Source of the DNA: Ancistrus triradiatus
Lineage: Eukaryota > Chordata > Actinopteri > Siluriformes > Loricariidae
Assembly: GCA_025084515.1 (NCBI GenBank)
Contig: JAJAGP010000210.1
Coordinates: 532,359-596,358 of the forward strand
Reading direction: 5' to 3'
DNA length: 64,000 nucleotides
A program made the position numbers and the translations under genes. The notes beneath the pieces were generated by a model that was not told the DNA's origin, did not search any database, and worked only from the letters and a program-made list of their open reading frames with translations. Positions 1 to 11,068 of this stretch are shown here, in pieces (the stretch's first letter is position 1; the number at the start of each line of letters is the position of its first letter).

Positions 1-262
1 ACCAAAAAGCACCAGAGATCCCCAGTTTGATCCTGACCTTGGACTGCGACTGTGTGGAGTTTGCATGACCTTCCAGTGTCTGTGTGGGTATACACCAGGT
101 ACTCCAGTTTCCTTCCACATTCCAAAGACATGCATTAGGTTAACTGGCCACTCTAAATTAAATATGTGTATGACTAGTAACGATGTAATCTTACTCCTGT
201 CATGAATAGGCATTACTGATACTCAAGTGATGTTAAATAACGAAATAAAACAAACTTTGTGT
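1..262 (+). repeat. Dispersed repeat family R1, 3' part
   Basis: The segment has the phrases shared by about a dozen copies here: a 'GTGTGGAGTTTGCATG' core, 'TCCAAAGACATGCATTAGGTTAA', and a tail of the form 'TGATGTTAAATAA' followed by an A/C-rich run. It resembles the copies at 41243-41480 and 52645-52890. The 5' end lies outside the window. The class (SINE or LINE tail) is not settled from sequence alone. Confidence 0.6.
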
Positions 263-818
263 CTCAGAAAATGCACAGCTACATTGTTCCCCAAGGTACA
301 ACTACTGTGAAATGTAATTTAAAAGAGGTAATGGCAGTTCTTAACAAATAATTATGTACTTTAATAAAATTCTTCTACAATTACATCCTTGTCAGTGTAT
401 AAAAGCTAAAGACTTCTAGAAAATTGTACTATAAAACCTCAGGTCCTTGGTGTGAGTGTATAGCTACAATCTTAAATGGATGGAGACCAAATTATGGTGA
501 TTTCCCTGCTTAGATGCACCTGACTGAATGCAGATAATTACCAGATTAATTTGAGTTTTTACAAAGAGGTAATCACTATACTGTGATTATCACCAGCCAT
601 CCAGGACACGAGTGGTACACTGCTATTGTAGGTAGAACCCATAAAGAGAAAGAGATTTAACAAGACCCCCTGTGGAAAGCATATGGAGTGAGGACAGCGA
701 GCCCCCGAGGAAGATAAAAAATACAAACGTTAACCTCACCATAATCATCCATGTGTTAAACAGTTGTGGTAAACATGTGTGGGTGACAGATTAGGACTAT
801 TATTTTTAAAAAGCTAAC
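263..818. other. Downstream flank of gdf3, no gene seen
   Basis: This AT-rich stretch follows the gdf3 stop codon on the minus strand. I see no coding segment and no recognisable repeat. Confidence 0.5.
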
Positions 819-824
819 TTTATT
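819..824 (-). terminator. gdf3: Polyadenylation signal for gdf3
   Basis: AATAAA lies on the minus strand about 30 bases past the gdf3 stop codon (853-855). It is the first canonical hexamer after the stop. The short 3' UTR this implies is inferred. Confidence 0.55.
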
Positions 825-852
825 GTAGGTGTATTCAAGAAACATGCAGTAT

Positions 853-1688
853 TTATCTACAACCACATTCATCTACCACCATGTCCTCATAATGCCTGAG
901 CACAACATTGTCATTGTTGTCATAGTACAGCATGGATATGGGCGACAGCTTAATAGGCACACAGCATGGCTGAGGGGTCCCTTTTGGGTCAAACGAGTGC
1001 ACGAGGGTCTGCAGGATGGCGTGATTGGTCCCATTCAAGCTCTCGCTCAGAGGAAAAGGACACTCGCCATGGCAGTAGTTGGCCATGTAGCCTTGTGGGG
1101 CAATGATCCAGTCCTGCCAGCCGACATCTTTGAAGTCAATGTAAAGCCGCCTTGGTTTGCAAACGTTGCTGGGGGTGACAGGTAAGTAATAGGCACTTCT
1201 CTTCTTCCTGGAGCTGCACTGGTGAGGGTTCAGAGATACGACCACTAGCGTGGCAACCAGGTCTGGAATAGCCATGTGACCTTGATGCAAGATTTCTGTA
1301 TCAAAATATGAGTTTTCTAGCTCGTTGCTTAATGGGATGGCCTGCAAAGCCAGAACCATACCGTAGTTCTTTCTTGGTTTTCTCCAGGATTCAGCCAGTT
1401 CAGTCAGGTTAAAGCGGACTGTACCGTGGCTGTAGGGAACCGACTGCGAGAGCAGCAGTCTGCGGCTGGATTCATGAGCCATGTCCTTCAACACGGGCCT
1501 TAAAATCCTGTACATGTGCATGCTGAAGACTTGTAACTTCGCCTCGTGTGGTACAAGTAACAAGTTGTGCTTGAACTGGATCTCCAACTGGGCCAACGAG
1601 AGATGCTCGATTTCTTCCAGCACGGACATGTTGAAAAACAAACGGCGTTCCAGGTAAGCGGCGCCGCTTGAAACAGAAACCACTCTAC
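853..1688 (-). CDS. gdf3: gdf3 (Vg1/dvr1) exon 2: propeptide and mature TGF-beta ligand
   Basis: This is the terminal coding exon of a secreted TGF-beta family ligand of the Vg1/GDF3 type. The family acts maternally with Nodal in mesendoderm and left-right patterning. The exon opens after a TTTCCCTACAG acceptor and completes a Gly codon split with exon 1. It supplies residues 89-365. The propeptide includes a FFNMS block. A furin site RKKR is at 248-251, followed by a 114-residue mature domain. The mature domain has seven cysteines (264, 293, 297, 329, 330, 362, 364), so the cystine knot and the dimer cysteine in PCC are all present. The motif FKDVGW and the ending DECGCR are typical. Candidate N-glycosylation sites are at 107, 181 and 306. 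Mammalian GDF3 lacks one of the paired cysteines; this protein keeps both, as in fish and frog Vg1. Confidence 0.95.
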
Positions 1689-1994
1689 CTGTAGGGAAAG
1701 ATCACATTTGGTGCTCTTAATAAAAGGTCAATATGGTCTTGCTTGCAAATTTTTAGAGGCCACACAAGCTGATCATCTCTTCTACTTGCGAAGATGGAAA
1801 GGAATATACAAACGATTTGCATTCGAGTGCACCACTACATTTAACTGGTTACATCCATGTTGATATCTTATATGGAATATTACTTCCAAAGTAAAAACAC
1901 ATATTGCAATACATTGAGCAATTGGACATAAAAACAATGTCTGCTGTAAATCACTGGCATGAACAAGAGCAATATGCAATATGTTGCATTATCT

Positions 1995-2430
1995 GGCTGG
2001 AGGTAGCCTTCAGATGGTGGTACACTGTGGTCATAAAGGGATGGACATGGTCAGCAACAGTACTCGGATAGACTGAGGTGTTTTTAAATGACACTCAATT
2101 AGTATTAATGGGACCAAAGTGTGCCAAGAAAATGCCTTTCAATCAGCTCGAACCAGCCTGGCCACTCTCCTGTTACCCTCTGGTATCAGCAAGGCATTTC
2201 GAACAGATGACTACCACTCACTAGATATATTCTCACTAGATTTGAACCATTCTCTGTAAACCCTAGAGATGGCTGTGCATGAAAACTCCAGTAGATCAGA
2301 AGTTTTTGAAATACTCACTTCACACTCATTTAAATCACCTTCCTTCCAGATGCTTGGTTTAAACAGCAGGTCATCTTGACTTTGATGTGCATTTTGTCAG
2401 GTGTACCTAACAAAGTGTCCAGAGTGTGTA
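1995..2430 (-). mobile_element. Tc1-like element family A, 3'-truncated fragment
   Basis: The sequence matches the copies at 4043-4830, 11069-12391 and 24385-25357. It ends on the plus strand with a 'GTGTACCTAACAAAGTGTCC' terminus next to a TA. Interior phrases such as 'ACCATTCTCTGTAAACCC' are the complement of a decayed transposase. The coding direction is minus. Confidence 0.75.
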
Positions 2431-2474
2431 TAAATGTTTCTGATCAAGATTGAATTTATTTGTTCATACTAGTC

Positions 2475-2575
2475 AGACAAGTTCACTGGAGTACCCAGAG
2501 TAAGCCCACATGGACAAGGGGAGGACATGCAACAGGCAGAGAATCAAAAGGGGGATTTCTAGAGCTGTGCAGCAA
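2475..2575 (-). repeat. R1 repeat fragment, inverted
   Basis: Read on the minus strand this contains the R1 core (GCATGTCCTCCCC, then GTACTCCAGTGAACTTG). It lies inside the gdf3 intron. Confidence 0.5.
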
Positions 2576-3021
2576 ACGTGCCCTAAAATGGACACCAGTC
2601 TGTCACAGGACTGGGTAGGGGTCGCTGTTGAACCACCATTGATGACCCCCGAATAACTTCACCTCCCCCAGATACAGAAAATACCTATAGGTAATTTCTC
2701 ACCAATGGGATTCAAACCCAGGTTTCTTTTTGGGCCAGCATATTAGAATGCTGTTCCACCTGAGCACCTAGAAATATGCATTAAATAATAAACCTTATGC
2801 AATAACAAACTGCCAATTAAACTGTTCGAATGAACAGAAAACATAGAAAGTAAACAAAACTATAAGCCATGATGAACAGGTAAACGTCAGAAACAAAGCA
2901 AAATCGTACTTGAAGTGAGCACGATATCATTTATATACAATCCAACCAAATCACTCCTACTTGTGAAGCTTGCATGAGATCGGGTTTCTAAAAATGTATC
3001 ACACTAGCACAGGAGGCCCAC

Positions 3022-3283
3022 CTTGATCTGAAACAAATCGGACGATGTTTCCTTTCACCCCATACTCCGGTACTGTGCACGGGTCCGACTCTGCGCGCTT
3101 TCTTTCCGCTTTTTTAAACATTTTCCACAGTAACGACGGAACACGATTGTAATTTGAAGGCCTCGGGCGACCTGAAAGCCCCAATGAACTTAAAAACATT
3201 CGCTCCTGAATTTGGGCATTTTCCGCGCTCACAAAACCAAAGACGCAAACGGAGAACAGGAATAAAAACTTCAAAGCGTCCAT
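3022..3283 (-). CDS. gdf3: gdf3 (Vg1/dvr1) exon 1: signal peptide and N-terminal propeptide
   Basis: This is the first coding exon, residues 1-87 plus the first base of codon 88. The ATG at 3283 is chosen because a hydrophobic signal peptide follows at once (MDALKFLFLFSVCVFGF). It is followed by the AENAQIQERMFLSSLGL block typical of Vg1 propeptides and by VPSLLWKMFKK. The frame is open further upstream but loses family resemblance there. The donor is CAAG|GTGGGC in phase 1, which matches the exon 2 acceptor. The gene is transcribed leftwards, away from flvcr2. Confidence 0.9.
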
Positions 3284-3919
3284 GTTAAACTCAAGCCAAT
3301 TTGAACGTCGTCTTCCGAGTTTCGCGTCTTTTCCTCTCACGTTATCAGTTTGTAGGCCTGAGGCGTCTGAATGCAGTGAATTGTACTGATTGGTTGAGGA
3401 AACAAAGGCGCCACTAATCAACATGAATGTAATTTGATTTGCAGATGAGACGCACCAACGCTTTGAATTTCATGGAGTTCACACGTCTGAGGAGGTAACA
3501 GCCCAATTCATTTAACTTCACCCCACCTTTCAAACTTAATCTCAGATCTTTAAACATATCTACCACTCTAAAAGGGCTGGTATAAATATAGCCCAAGATG
3601 GCATGGGTGAACCAATCATGGGGTGTTTCAGCCCAGCTGATTTGGGTTAGGGTGCTGACTCAGCAGGATGGTTTTACTGTATTATTAACTTAACCTTTTG
3701 TAACAAAATGGAATCAGAGATTTATAGATGTGATTTGGGTCACAAAGAACTAGGTTGGCTTTATTTTTTGATGTGTTTTAACACACAGAAGAACACAGTA
3801 CATATTCACAGTTGTGTCACATTGTTTAACAGTAACAAAGTACAAAGGTTATTGTAAATATACTAATAGCTTACTGGCAACCCTGACCACATTATGTAAA
3901 GTACTACACTGTATATATA
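3284..3919 (-). other. Upstream flank of gdf3
   Basis: This should contain the gdf3 5' UTR and promoter. A TATA-like stretch (minus-strand CTATATTTATACC, near 3580-3595) lies about 300 bp before the ATG. It could serve as core promoter if the leader is long, but nothing in the sequence proves it. Confidence 0.3.
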
Positions 3920-4042
3920 TGGTATGGCATGGTGGTGCTGTTGCCTCACAGTTCCAGAGACCATGGTTCGATTCCTGGCCTGACTGCTGCCTGCTGTGTG
4001 GGTTTCCTCCCACATCTGCATCACGCAGTTGCTGCATATTTG
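3920..4042 (+). repeat. R1 repeat fragment
   Basis: R1 head: 'GCATGGTGGTGCTGTTGCC', 'TCACAGTTCCAGAGACCATG' and 'GTGTGGGTTTCCTCCCACAT' appear in the order seen in other R1 copies. It abuts the Tc1-like element that follows. Confidence 0.6.
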
Positions 4043-4830
4043 TGTGCTGCACATCCATGACGTGAATCTCCCTTTCCACCACATCCTAAACGTGCTCTGC
4101 TGGACTGAGATCTGGTGACTGGGAAGGCCATTTGAGTACACTGAACTCGTTGGAATGTTCAAGAAACCAGTTTGAGATGTTTTGGGCTTTGTGACACGGC
4201 ACGTTATCCTGCTGGAAGCAGCTGTCAGAAGATTGGTACACTGTGGTCATAAAGGCATGAACATGGTCAGTAACAATACTCAGGCAGACTGTGGCTCAGT
4301 TGGTATTAAGGGGACCAAAGTGTTCCAAGAAAATATCCCCAAGTATCATTACACCAGCAGCAGCCTGAACCGTTGATCTGAATGTCGCAGCAGAAATCAA
4401 GACTCATCAGACCAGGCAATGTTTTTCCAAATTTCTTTTGTCCATTTTTGGTGATACTGTTGCCTTTCTATCAGCTTGAACCAGTCTGGTCATTCTCCTC
4501 TGACCTCTAGCATCAACAAGGCATTTTCACCCAGAGAACTTCTGCTCATTGGATAGTTTCTCTTTTTCAGACCATTCTCTGTAAACCCTAGAATATGCAT
4601 GAAAATCCCAGCAGATCAGCAGTTTTAGAAATACTCCGATCAGTCCATCTAGCACAAACAACCATGCCATGTTCAAAGTCACTTATATCTTTCTTCTTCA
4701 TGCTCAGTTTCAACTTCAGCAGCTTGTTTTGATTATGTCTACTGAGTTGCTGTCATGTGATTGGCCGATTAGATATATGCATTAACTAGCAGTTGAACAG
4801 GTGTGCCTAATAAATTGTCCAGTGAATGTA
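4043..4830 (-). mobile_element. Tc1-like element family A, left-truncated
   Basis: This is the longest inverted copy of family A apart from 24385-25357. The plus strand shows the complement of a transposase C-terminal block (GAGATCTGGTGACTG, the reverse of a 'SPDLNPIE' motif). It ends in 'GTGCCTAATAAATTGTCCAG' near a TA. Multiple stops and indels leave no coding capacity. Confidence 0.8.
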
Positions 4831-4837
4831 GTTATTT

Positions 4838-4840
<3 letters not shown>

Positions 4841-4892
<52 letters not shown>
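4841..4892. repeat. (GT)n microsatellite
   Basis: An uninterrupted GT run of about 52 bases directly follows the Tc1-like element. Confidence 0.98.
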
Positions 4893-4893
<1 letters not shown>

Positions 4894-5035
4894 GGGGGGG
4901 TTGCCTAGTGGCAATTCGCTAGTCAACGCCACAGTGACCCAGGTTCAAGTGACGATGGTGCCTTCGAGCCAGGTCAGGTGTCATAGAGGCACAGTTGGCC
5001 TTGCCTGAGGGAAGGGTGGAAGGTCAGGGATGGTG
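4893..5035 (+). repeat. tRNA-derived SINE family B
   Basis: A-box-like TTGCCTAGTGGCAATTCG and B-box-like GGTTCAAGT are spaced as in a tRNA-derived pol III promoter. A second copy in inverted orientation lies at 5175-5322. Confidence 0.65.
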
Positions 5036-5037
5036 GG

Positions 5038-5135
5038 AATGTGGTAGCCTAGTGGTTAAGGTACAGGACTATGGACTAGAAGGTCCAGGGTTCAAATCAC
5101 TCCTCTGTCCCTCTTCTTGCTAAAGGACTCACTGT
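5038..5135 (+). repeat. tRNA-derived SINE family A, 5' half
   Basis: It carries GTGGTAGCCTAGTGGTTAAG (A box) and GGTTCAAATC (B box), matching full copies at 13468-13662 and 32092-32287. It breaks off before the 3' tail. Confidence 0.75.
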
Positions 5136-5174
5136 TGCAAAGTATTTCTTTAGCGTCAATAGTGGGTCCTGTTT

Positions 5175-5322
5175 CAGCACCATGGGTTGATACCCTGACC
5201 TGCCTCCCATCCTTCAGGCAGGGCCAATCATGCCTGGTCCCCAAGTTGGCCAGAAGGCATCATCTTCACTTGAACCTGGGTCACTGTGGTGTTGGGCGAA
5301 TTGCCACTGTACCACCTAAATG
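5175..5322 (-). repeat. tRNA-derived SINE family B, inverted copy
   Basis: The reverse complement reads GTGGTACAGTGGCAATTCGC, then TGACCCAGGTTCAAGTGA, the same order as the copy at 4893-5035. Confidence 0.65.
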
Positions 5323-5389
5323 TGTTTGTTTGCTCATATTTGTTTTTTTTTTCTTAAAAAAGCACTATGTTACCATATGAGTGGACAAT

Positions 5390-8387
5390 ATAGTATTCAG
5401 CACAATGCATTATGCTTTAATAATTCAATGAACACAAACAAGATACAGCACGATACATTTTAAATGCAAAGCATTCAGTTCATTAGGTATATTTATTAGT
5501 AACAGTATGTGCAAGCTGTTGGATCATGTACCAGACATGTTGCCAAACCTTTTGTCAAACAGTAGTGAACAATGCTGTGTAGGGAAGTGTCCAGAATTGT
5601 ATACAGTTCTGTTCTGTGTAGGGATAGATATATAGAATGTAGGGAATATATAGTGCCTGAGGAGCCATTTGATTAACAGCATTTAAAAAATTGCAGAAAC
5701 TCTACAAGTACAATAGTTATGAAAGAAAATAAGTAAGTATCAATGGTACCTCTAGTGATGTGATCATCAAAAGTGCCTTTTATTTCCAGTGTTCAATACT
5801 CCTACCCTAAAGCCTTCTGTCCAATTATTGCATTTTCGGAAGAAATCCAGTCAGTGTTTGGAAGCAAATCCTTGTCACCATCCTCAACATGCTGCATCTT
5901 TCTGGGCCACACTGCTTTTCATCAAACACATTCCCAGAAGAAATGCTAAAAAAGCACTGACAAGACACAACAGACTGATCCATTAGTTGCGTTCCTGATA
6001 ACAGTTTCTTGGCTGAACCCTCTGCCTGCATTCCACTTGTTGAACTGCGCTTGGTGAAAATAGAGGACAGCCAGGGAACAGGCCTTGAAAAGTGGGGTGA
6101 AGCTGAAAAAAATTGGGTTCAGCTGTTTGACTTTATGTTTAGAAACTGAATGATGTGATTAAACCGCCAATGCATCTGGTTTATAGCTTCTTGAAAAGCA
6201 GTTTCCACCAAATGTATTGATGTATCAATCAGATTTCTGTTCCTATCAGTTTACAGATGTGCGGCAGATGTGCAGATCCGCACCAATTTCATATACAGAT
6301 AATGACGAAGATGCTAATAACAGCTCCAAGTAAAGCTGTTGTGTGTGAGTAAAACTGCACTGGTGACATTACAGCGAGGAACAGAAGAGTCTCTGACAAA
6401 CAGGGGTGAAAAACATCTGTATTTATATATGATTTTAAACAAGATCCCAGGTTCTCCTCCACATTTTTCACAATCACACTTTGTGCTTGGAGTTTACTCA
6501 CCGGCTCCTTTTAGATAGAGTTTCAAATGCAGAGGCCACAAAAAACTTGTGGTCACCATTCAGGGATACAATGAAAAACACCTGTGAAAAATGAGAGGGT
6601 CTTAGTCATGATACTTTCCAGGACTCATTTTTCACTTGATAGGATAATTTATCCAGTGTTACGACAGGTTTGACTATATAATGACACAAAAACCTTTCTT
6701 TTTTATTTTGATTAACTTAATCACTGAGACTCTTGTGAAATGATACTCCACGCGCTTTGTATCGTTGGGCAGCTCTGAAAATAACCAACCTCATTGTCAT
6801 ATGTGTGTAGTCTGCTTTGTAATACTTGCAGCACACATTATCATTTTAGGCAACATTATATTTTAAATGCTTTAGATTCACTTTTATTAAATGTTCGACC
6901 TAACTCTAAATTATGTCTTAAACATTTTTGAGGCCCTTTAAAACGTCTGGTATACAGGTAAAAAAAGAATTGCTCAGATGCACGTAAATGATATTCTGAC
7001 ATTTAGCAACTGTTTCAACCGTCTCTGTTTACTTAAAGGAGGAAAACCACAATAATTGAAACCACTTTATTTGTTTGTTTGATGAAGGTTGTTTGGTTAG
7101 GTTGTTATTAGTGTGGTTGCCAGGGTCTTTGTTCAGCAGGCATAAAAGGATGGCCTGATCATTATTGCAGCTAAATATAGACATGGTCTGAAAGTACAGC
7201 AGTTAGGCTTTAATGCACTAGCAGTGTAGAAATTGATTCTTGACTTGATGCTAAGTGACAAAATGATCTGTAAAAAGAATAAGCCTGAAAAGCTGTGGGA
7301 AATGGTCTTGGCAGAGGAGGGATATTCAGAATGAGAAACTGGTGTAAGTGTTAGTTGCAGTCAGCGCAGTATGACTGGCATCCTGATGAAATAAAGAGGA
7401 ATTCAGTCAGTGAATTGTTCATAGAACTGCTTAATAGGACCTTTATGGTTTAGGATTCTGATACTGAGCAGCCACTTGGAACTGTTGTGGAGTGGTGTAA
7501 AGAACAACACCAGTGGAGTCTGGAACTGTATTCTCTAAAGTTGAATTCATATTCATGTGATAAACAAGGGTAGATCTTCTGCTCAAATGATTTATTCCCC
7601 CCAAATGGAATTAATAGTATTTATTACCTTGTTGTGTTAAACTGGGGGGGAAACCCCAAGCTGAAACTGAATATTAGTCGAAGCTTACAATCTCATGATA
7701 ATGCAATACGCATGCTGTCCTCCCCTCGTCTGTCACCCTCACCAGTACTTCACTCAATTATAGAGTGGAGGCACACCAGACATTACATCAATGGCACAAA
7801 CAATCATCTAGTGTCTGCACCCTTAGAGCAGGGTCAGTCATGGAGGCGGATTAGCAAGATAGCAATCGGGATCACCACTGAGACACTGGAGCAGAACAGT
7901 ATCATGTGTAATTCGACTTAACCAGATTTGACATCCTGGTGGAGCAAGGTGACATGAGTGTGAGAGTGTTGTTACATATCATTCATCAGAGATGAGTAGG
8001 AAACTCCTCTAGATTTCCTTGCATAACATCAACCCAGTGCAAGAGGGCATTGGTGCAGTCAATGGGTAATAATGAGAACTTTTTTTATGGAAATGTGCAT
8101 GTTTGTGGGGCCACTCCTGAAAGACTTATTGTGTTCCTCATTCGGAGAGTCCCTGAGACACATTGCATCCACAGATCATCATTCATTGGTTGGTTTTCCT
8201 GTTAGTGTTATGCCAACGGTGGCATGGTTAAGTATTTAAAGGGGGTTTTTGAACACGTCACACCAATATAACAATTTCTATGTGATTCTTGTTACATTGT
8301 GTCATTCTTGGCACCTGACTGTCTGTGAATATATCACCTGGATGGATCATGACCTTGTCATGAAAAGTGTGGAGGCATCAAGTGAGC
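5390..8387. other. Intergenic stretch, no gene recognised
   Basis: About 3 kb, AT-rich. Short open frames show no family motif. I recognise no complete repeat; 7380-8260 has a repetitive feel but could not be matched to another copy in the window. Confidence 0.4.
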
Positions 8388-8389
8388 TA

Positions 8390-9789
8390 CAGTAGTGCTT
8401 GAAAGTTTGTGAACCTGTTATAATTTTCCATATTTTTGCATAAATATGACCTAAAACATCATCAGAAGTCCTAAAAGTAGATCAAGAGAACCCAGTTAAA
8501 CAAATGACACAATAATATTATACTTGGTCATTTATTTATTGAGGAAAATGATCCAATATTACATATTAGTGAGTGGCAAAAGTATGTGAACCTCTAGGAT
8601 TAGCAGTTAATTTGAAGATGAAATTACAGTCAGGTGTTTTCAATCAATGGGATGACAATCAGGTGTGAGTGGGCACCCTGTTTTATTTAAAGAATCAAAG
8701 TGAAATTGAGGAAATTCAATACCATTGTTACCCTCCCTAGGAGTGGTCGGCCAACAAAGATCACTCCAGGAACAAGGCGTATAATAGTTGGTGAGGTCAC
8801 AAATGACCCCAGGGTAACTTCTAAGCAACTGAAGGCCTTTCTCACATTGGCTAATGTTAATGTTCATGAGTTCACCATCAGAAGAACCTGAACAACAATG
8901 GTGTCATGGCAGGGTTGCAGGAGAAGCCACTGCTATCAAAAAGAATATTGTTACAATGGTTTTGCCTAAAGATCACGTGACAAGCCAGAATGCTATGGAA
9001 GAAGTTTTGTTGCCGTATGAGACTACAATAGAACTTTTTTGGTTGAACCAAATCGATAATTTGGGAGAAAGAAAAGCACTGCATCAAGTCAAATCAGAAA
9101 ACCTTATCCATCTGTGAACATGGTGGTGGTAGTATCCAATGGTTGGGCCTGTTTTTTTTGCTGCTCGGGGGACGGACGGCTTGCCTATCCACTGATTGGA
9201 CATGAATTCTGAATTATTCAGAGAATTCCCTAAAGGAAATGTCAGAACAGCTGTCCATGAACTGAATCTCAAAGAAGGTGGGTCATGCAGGCAAGACAAA
9301 CGGACCCTAAGCACACAAGGCGTTTCTTCCAAAGAAATGGTTAAATACTAGATAGTTAATGGTTTTAGAATGGTCAAGTCAAAGTCGCTGACTTGAATCC
9401 AATCGAAATGTTGTGGAAGGACCCTGAAAGCGAGCATTTAAATGTGAGGAAACCCACCACATCCCAGAAGCTGAAGCTGTTTCTGTACGGAGGAATGGAC
9501 TATTATCAACAGTTACTGGAAAACGCTTTAGTGGCAGTTATTGCTTGCACAGGTGGGTCCACCAGATACTGAAGCACAGGTTCATATCTTTGCCACTCAC
9601 TAATATGTAATATTGGATCATTTCCTCAATAAATAAATGACCAAGTTCTAATATCTTTGTCTCATTTGTTTAACTGGGTTCTCTTTATCTACTTTTAGGA
9701 CTTGTGTGACAATCTGATAATGTTTTAGGTCATATTTATGCAGAAATATAGAAAATTCTAAAGGGTTCACAAACCTTCAAGCACCACTG
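8390..9789 (+). mobile_element. Tc1-like element family B, full length with both ends
   Basis: It is bounded by TA on each side. The left terminus is CAGTAGTGCTTGAAAGTTTG and the right terminus is the inverted form ending CAAGCACCACTG. The terminal inverted repeats run about 200 bp (AACCCAGTTAAACAAATGA and TGATCCAATATTACATATTA recur in inverse at the right). The length of 1.4 kb fits a complete Tc1-like unit. The transposase inside is decayed. A short derivative is at 43800-44554. Confidence 0.85.
8700..8888 (+). pseudogene. Tc1-like transposase remnant, N-terminal helix-turn-helix
   Basis: An open segment encodes PRSGRPTKITPGTRRIIVGE and then DPRVTSKQLKAFL, the paired-like DNA-binding region of Tc1 transposases that binds the terminal repeats. 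Further pieces of the catalytic domain continue in broken frames to about 9540 (for example around 9195-9330). The gene is dead through stops and frameshifts. Confidence 0.75.
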
Positions 9790-9959
9790 TATACTGTGTT
9801 GCCTTAGGCTTAACACGTACTGTAATTTCCAGGTACTCCCCATTTTATGAAATTTAGACTTACTGAAAGCATATATAATAAACAATAAACATAAATACAC
9901 TTTCAGGAGAAATCGTACTATGAAGTTTGAAGTAATACGCAGCGTATGCAGTATACGCA

Positions 9960-10098
9960 GTACTCTCCCACACTCTGATGAGCCACCCCTACCTCAGACA
10001 TGGCCAGTCATGCCTGCATGATGCCCGACCTGGTCAAAAGGCACTGCAGGTGCTCGAACCCTGGGCTAGTTAATTGCCACTGCACCAACTGAGTGCCT
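9960..10098 (-). repeat. tRNA-derived SINE family B
   Basis: The reverse complement gives GTGCAGTGGCAATTAAC and GGGTTCGAGCACCTGCAG, matching the family B head and B box. Confidence 0.6.
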
Positions 10099-11066
10099 AA
10101 ATATAACTTATTTCTGCAAAATATAATGAAGCGTTAAGTTCTGCGACCTTACGAAAACACTAGTGGATCTGGAAAAGTGATTTTTTCACAGGGCAAATGT
10201 TTGTATTTCAATTAGATTCCTATATGATTTAAAATGTGTGCGTTCAATTTGCAGATTTATGTCATAGTTAAGTTTTTTGTTTGTAGCAAAGTTCAGCAAA
10301 TCAGCAAAACATGTCATTTGACCAGGGGAGCTCAAACGTTTGCATACAAATATATGCACTATATATAGATTCAAAGAATGAATATTTGTGAACAAAAAGA
10401 TTCCAATTCTGTATAACTAATTCTGACTCAAGAGTATCTCATAGTTTCATTAGTTTAATAGTTTGACATTTAATGTACAATTTGGTCATTTCTTAGCTGT
10501 ATTGAAAATAATGCCTGCATGAATTATAAAACAGTTTTGCTTAAAACGCTACGGTTGTGGCGACAGATTTAATCTGGCCTATTTCTTCAGATTTTTAAAT
10601 ACTTGTTTCCTGTTACAACCTAAAATTCACATAGTTTATGAAAGGAAACAATTATCACTTCAATCTACAAGCCCTGTAACTTTCTATTGAACCTCAGCTC
10701 TATCTCTTGCCAAGAGACTGTTAATGAAGCATGTCTCGGTGTTTTTTGTTCGAATGGACCGTCGTACTTAGTTCAACAGTATTACTGCCAAACCTTATGC
10801 CTTATTATTGCAACATGGCATTTCCTTTTAATTCATTATTTTCATTCAGCTTTCATCAGAGTGATGAATGAATAGACGTCTTTGGCATTACAAATATAAG
10901 TACATGCAGTTTTCTGTTACATTTACAGATGTAATGCAAAAAGACTTTCCATTTATTTATTCACATTCACTTACTGATTTATCCTTGTCAGGGCCATGGT
11001 GGGTCCTAAGTCTGTACTATAAACACTGTGTGAAATGTGAGAATAAAAAAATCCCCTTGTTAAATA
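10099..11066. other. Intergenic stretch, nothing recognised
   Basis: AT-rich sequence. No coding motif and no repeat shared with the rest of the window was seen. Confidence 0.4.
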
Positions 11067-11068
11067 TA

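Larger units (their letters stand above)
1689..3021 (-). other. gdf3: gdf3 intron 1
   Basis: The 1,333 bp intron runs from a CAAG|GTGGGC donor to a CCCTACAG| acceptor and is phase 1. A Tc1-like fragment (1995-2430) and an R1 repeat (about 2475-2575) have inserted in it; the rest is AT-rich without recognisable content. Confidence 0.85.

Noticed and set aside
829..1185. 118-codon plus-strand open frame
   Set aside because: It is antisense to the mature domain of gdf3, which is strongly supported.
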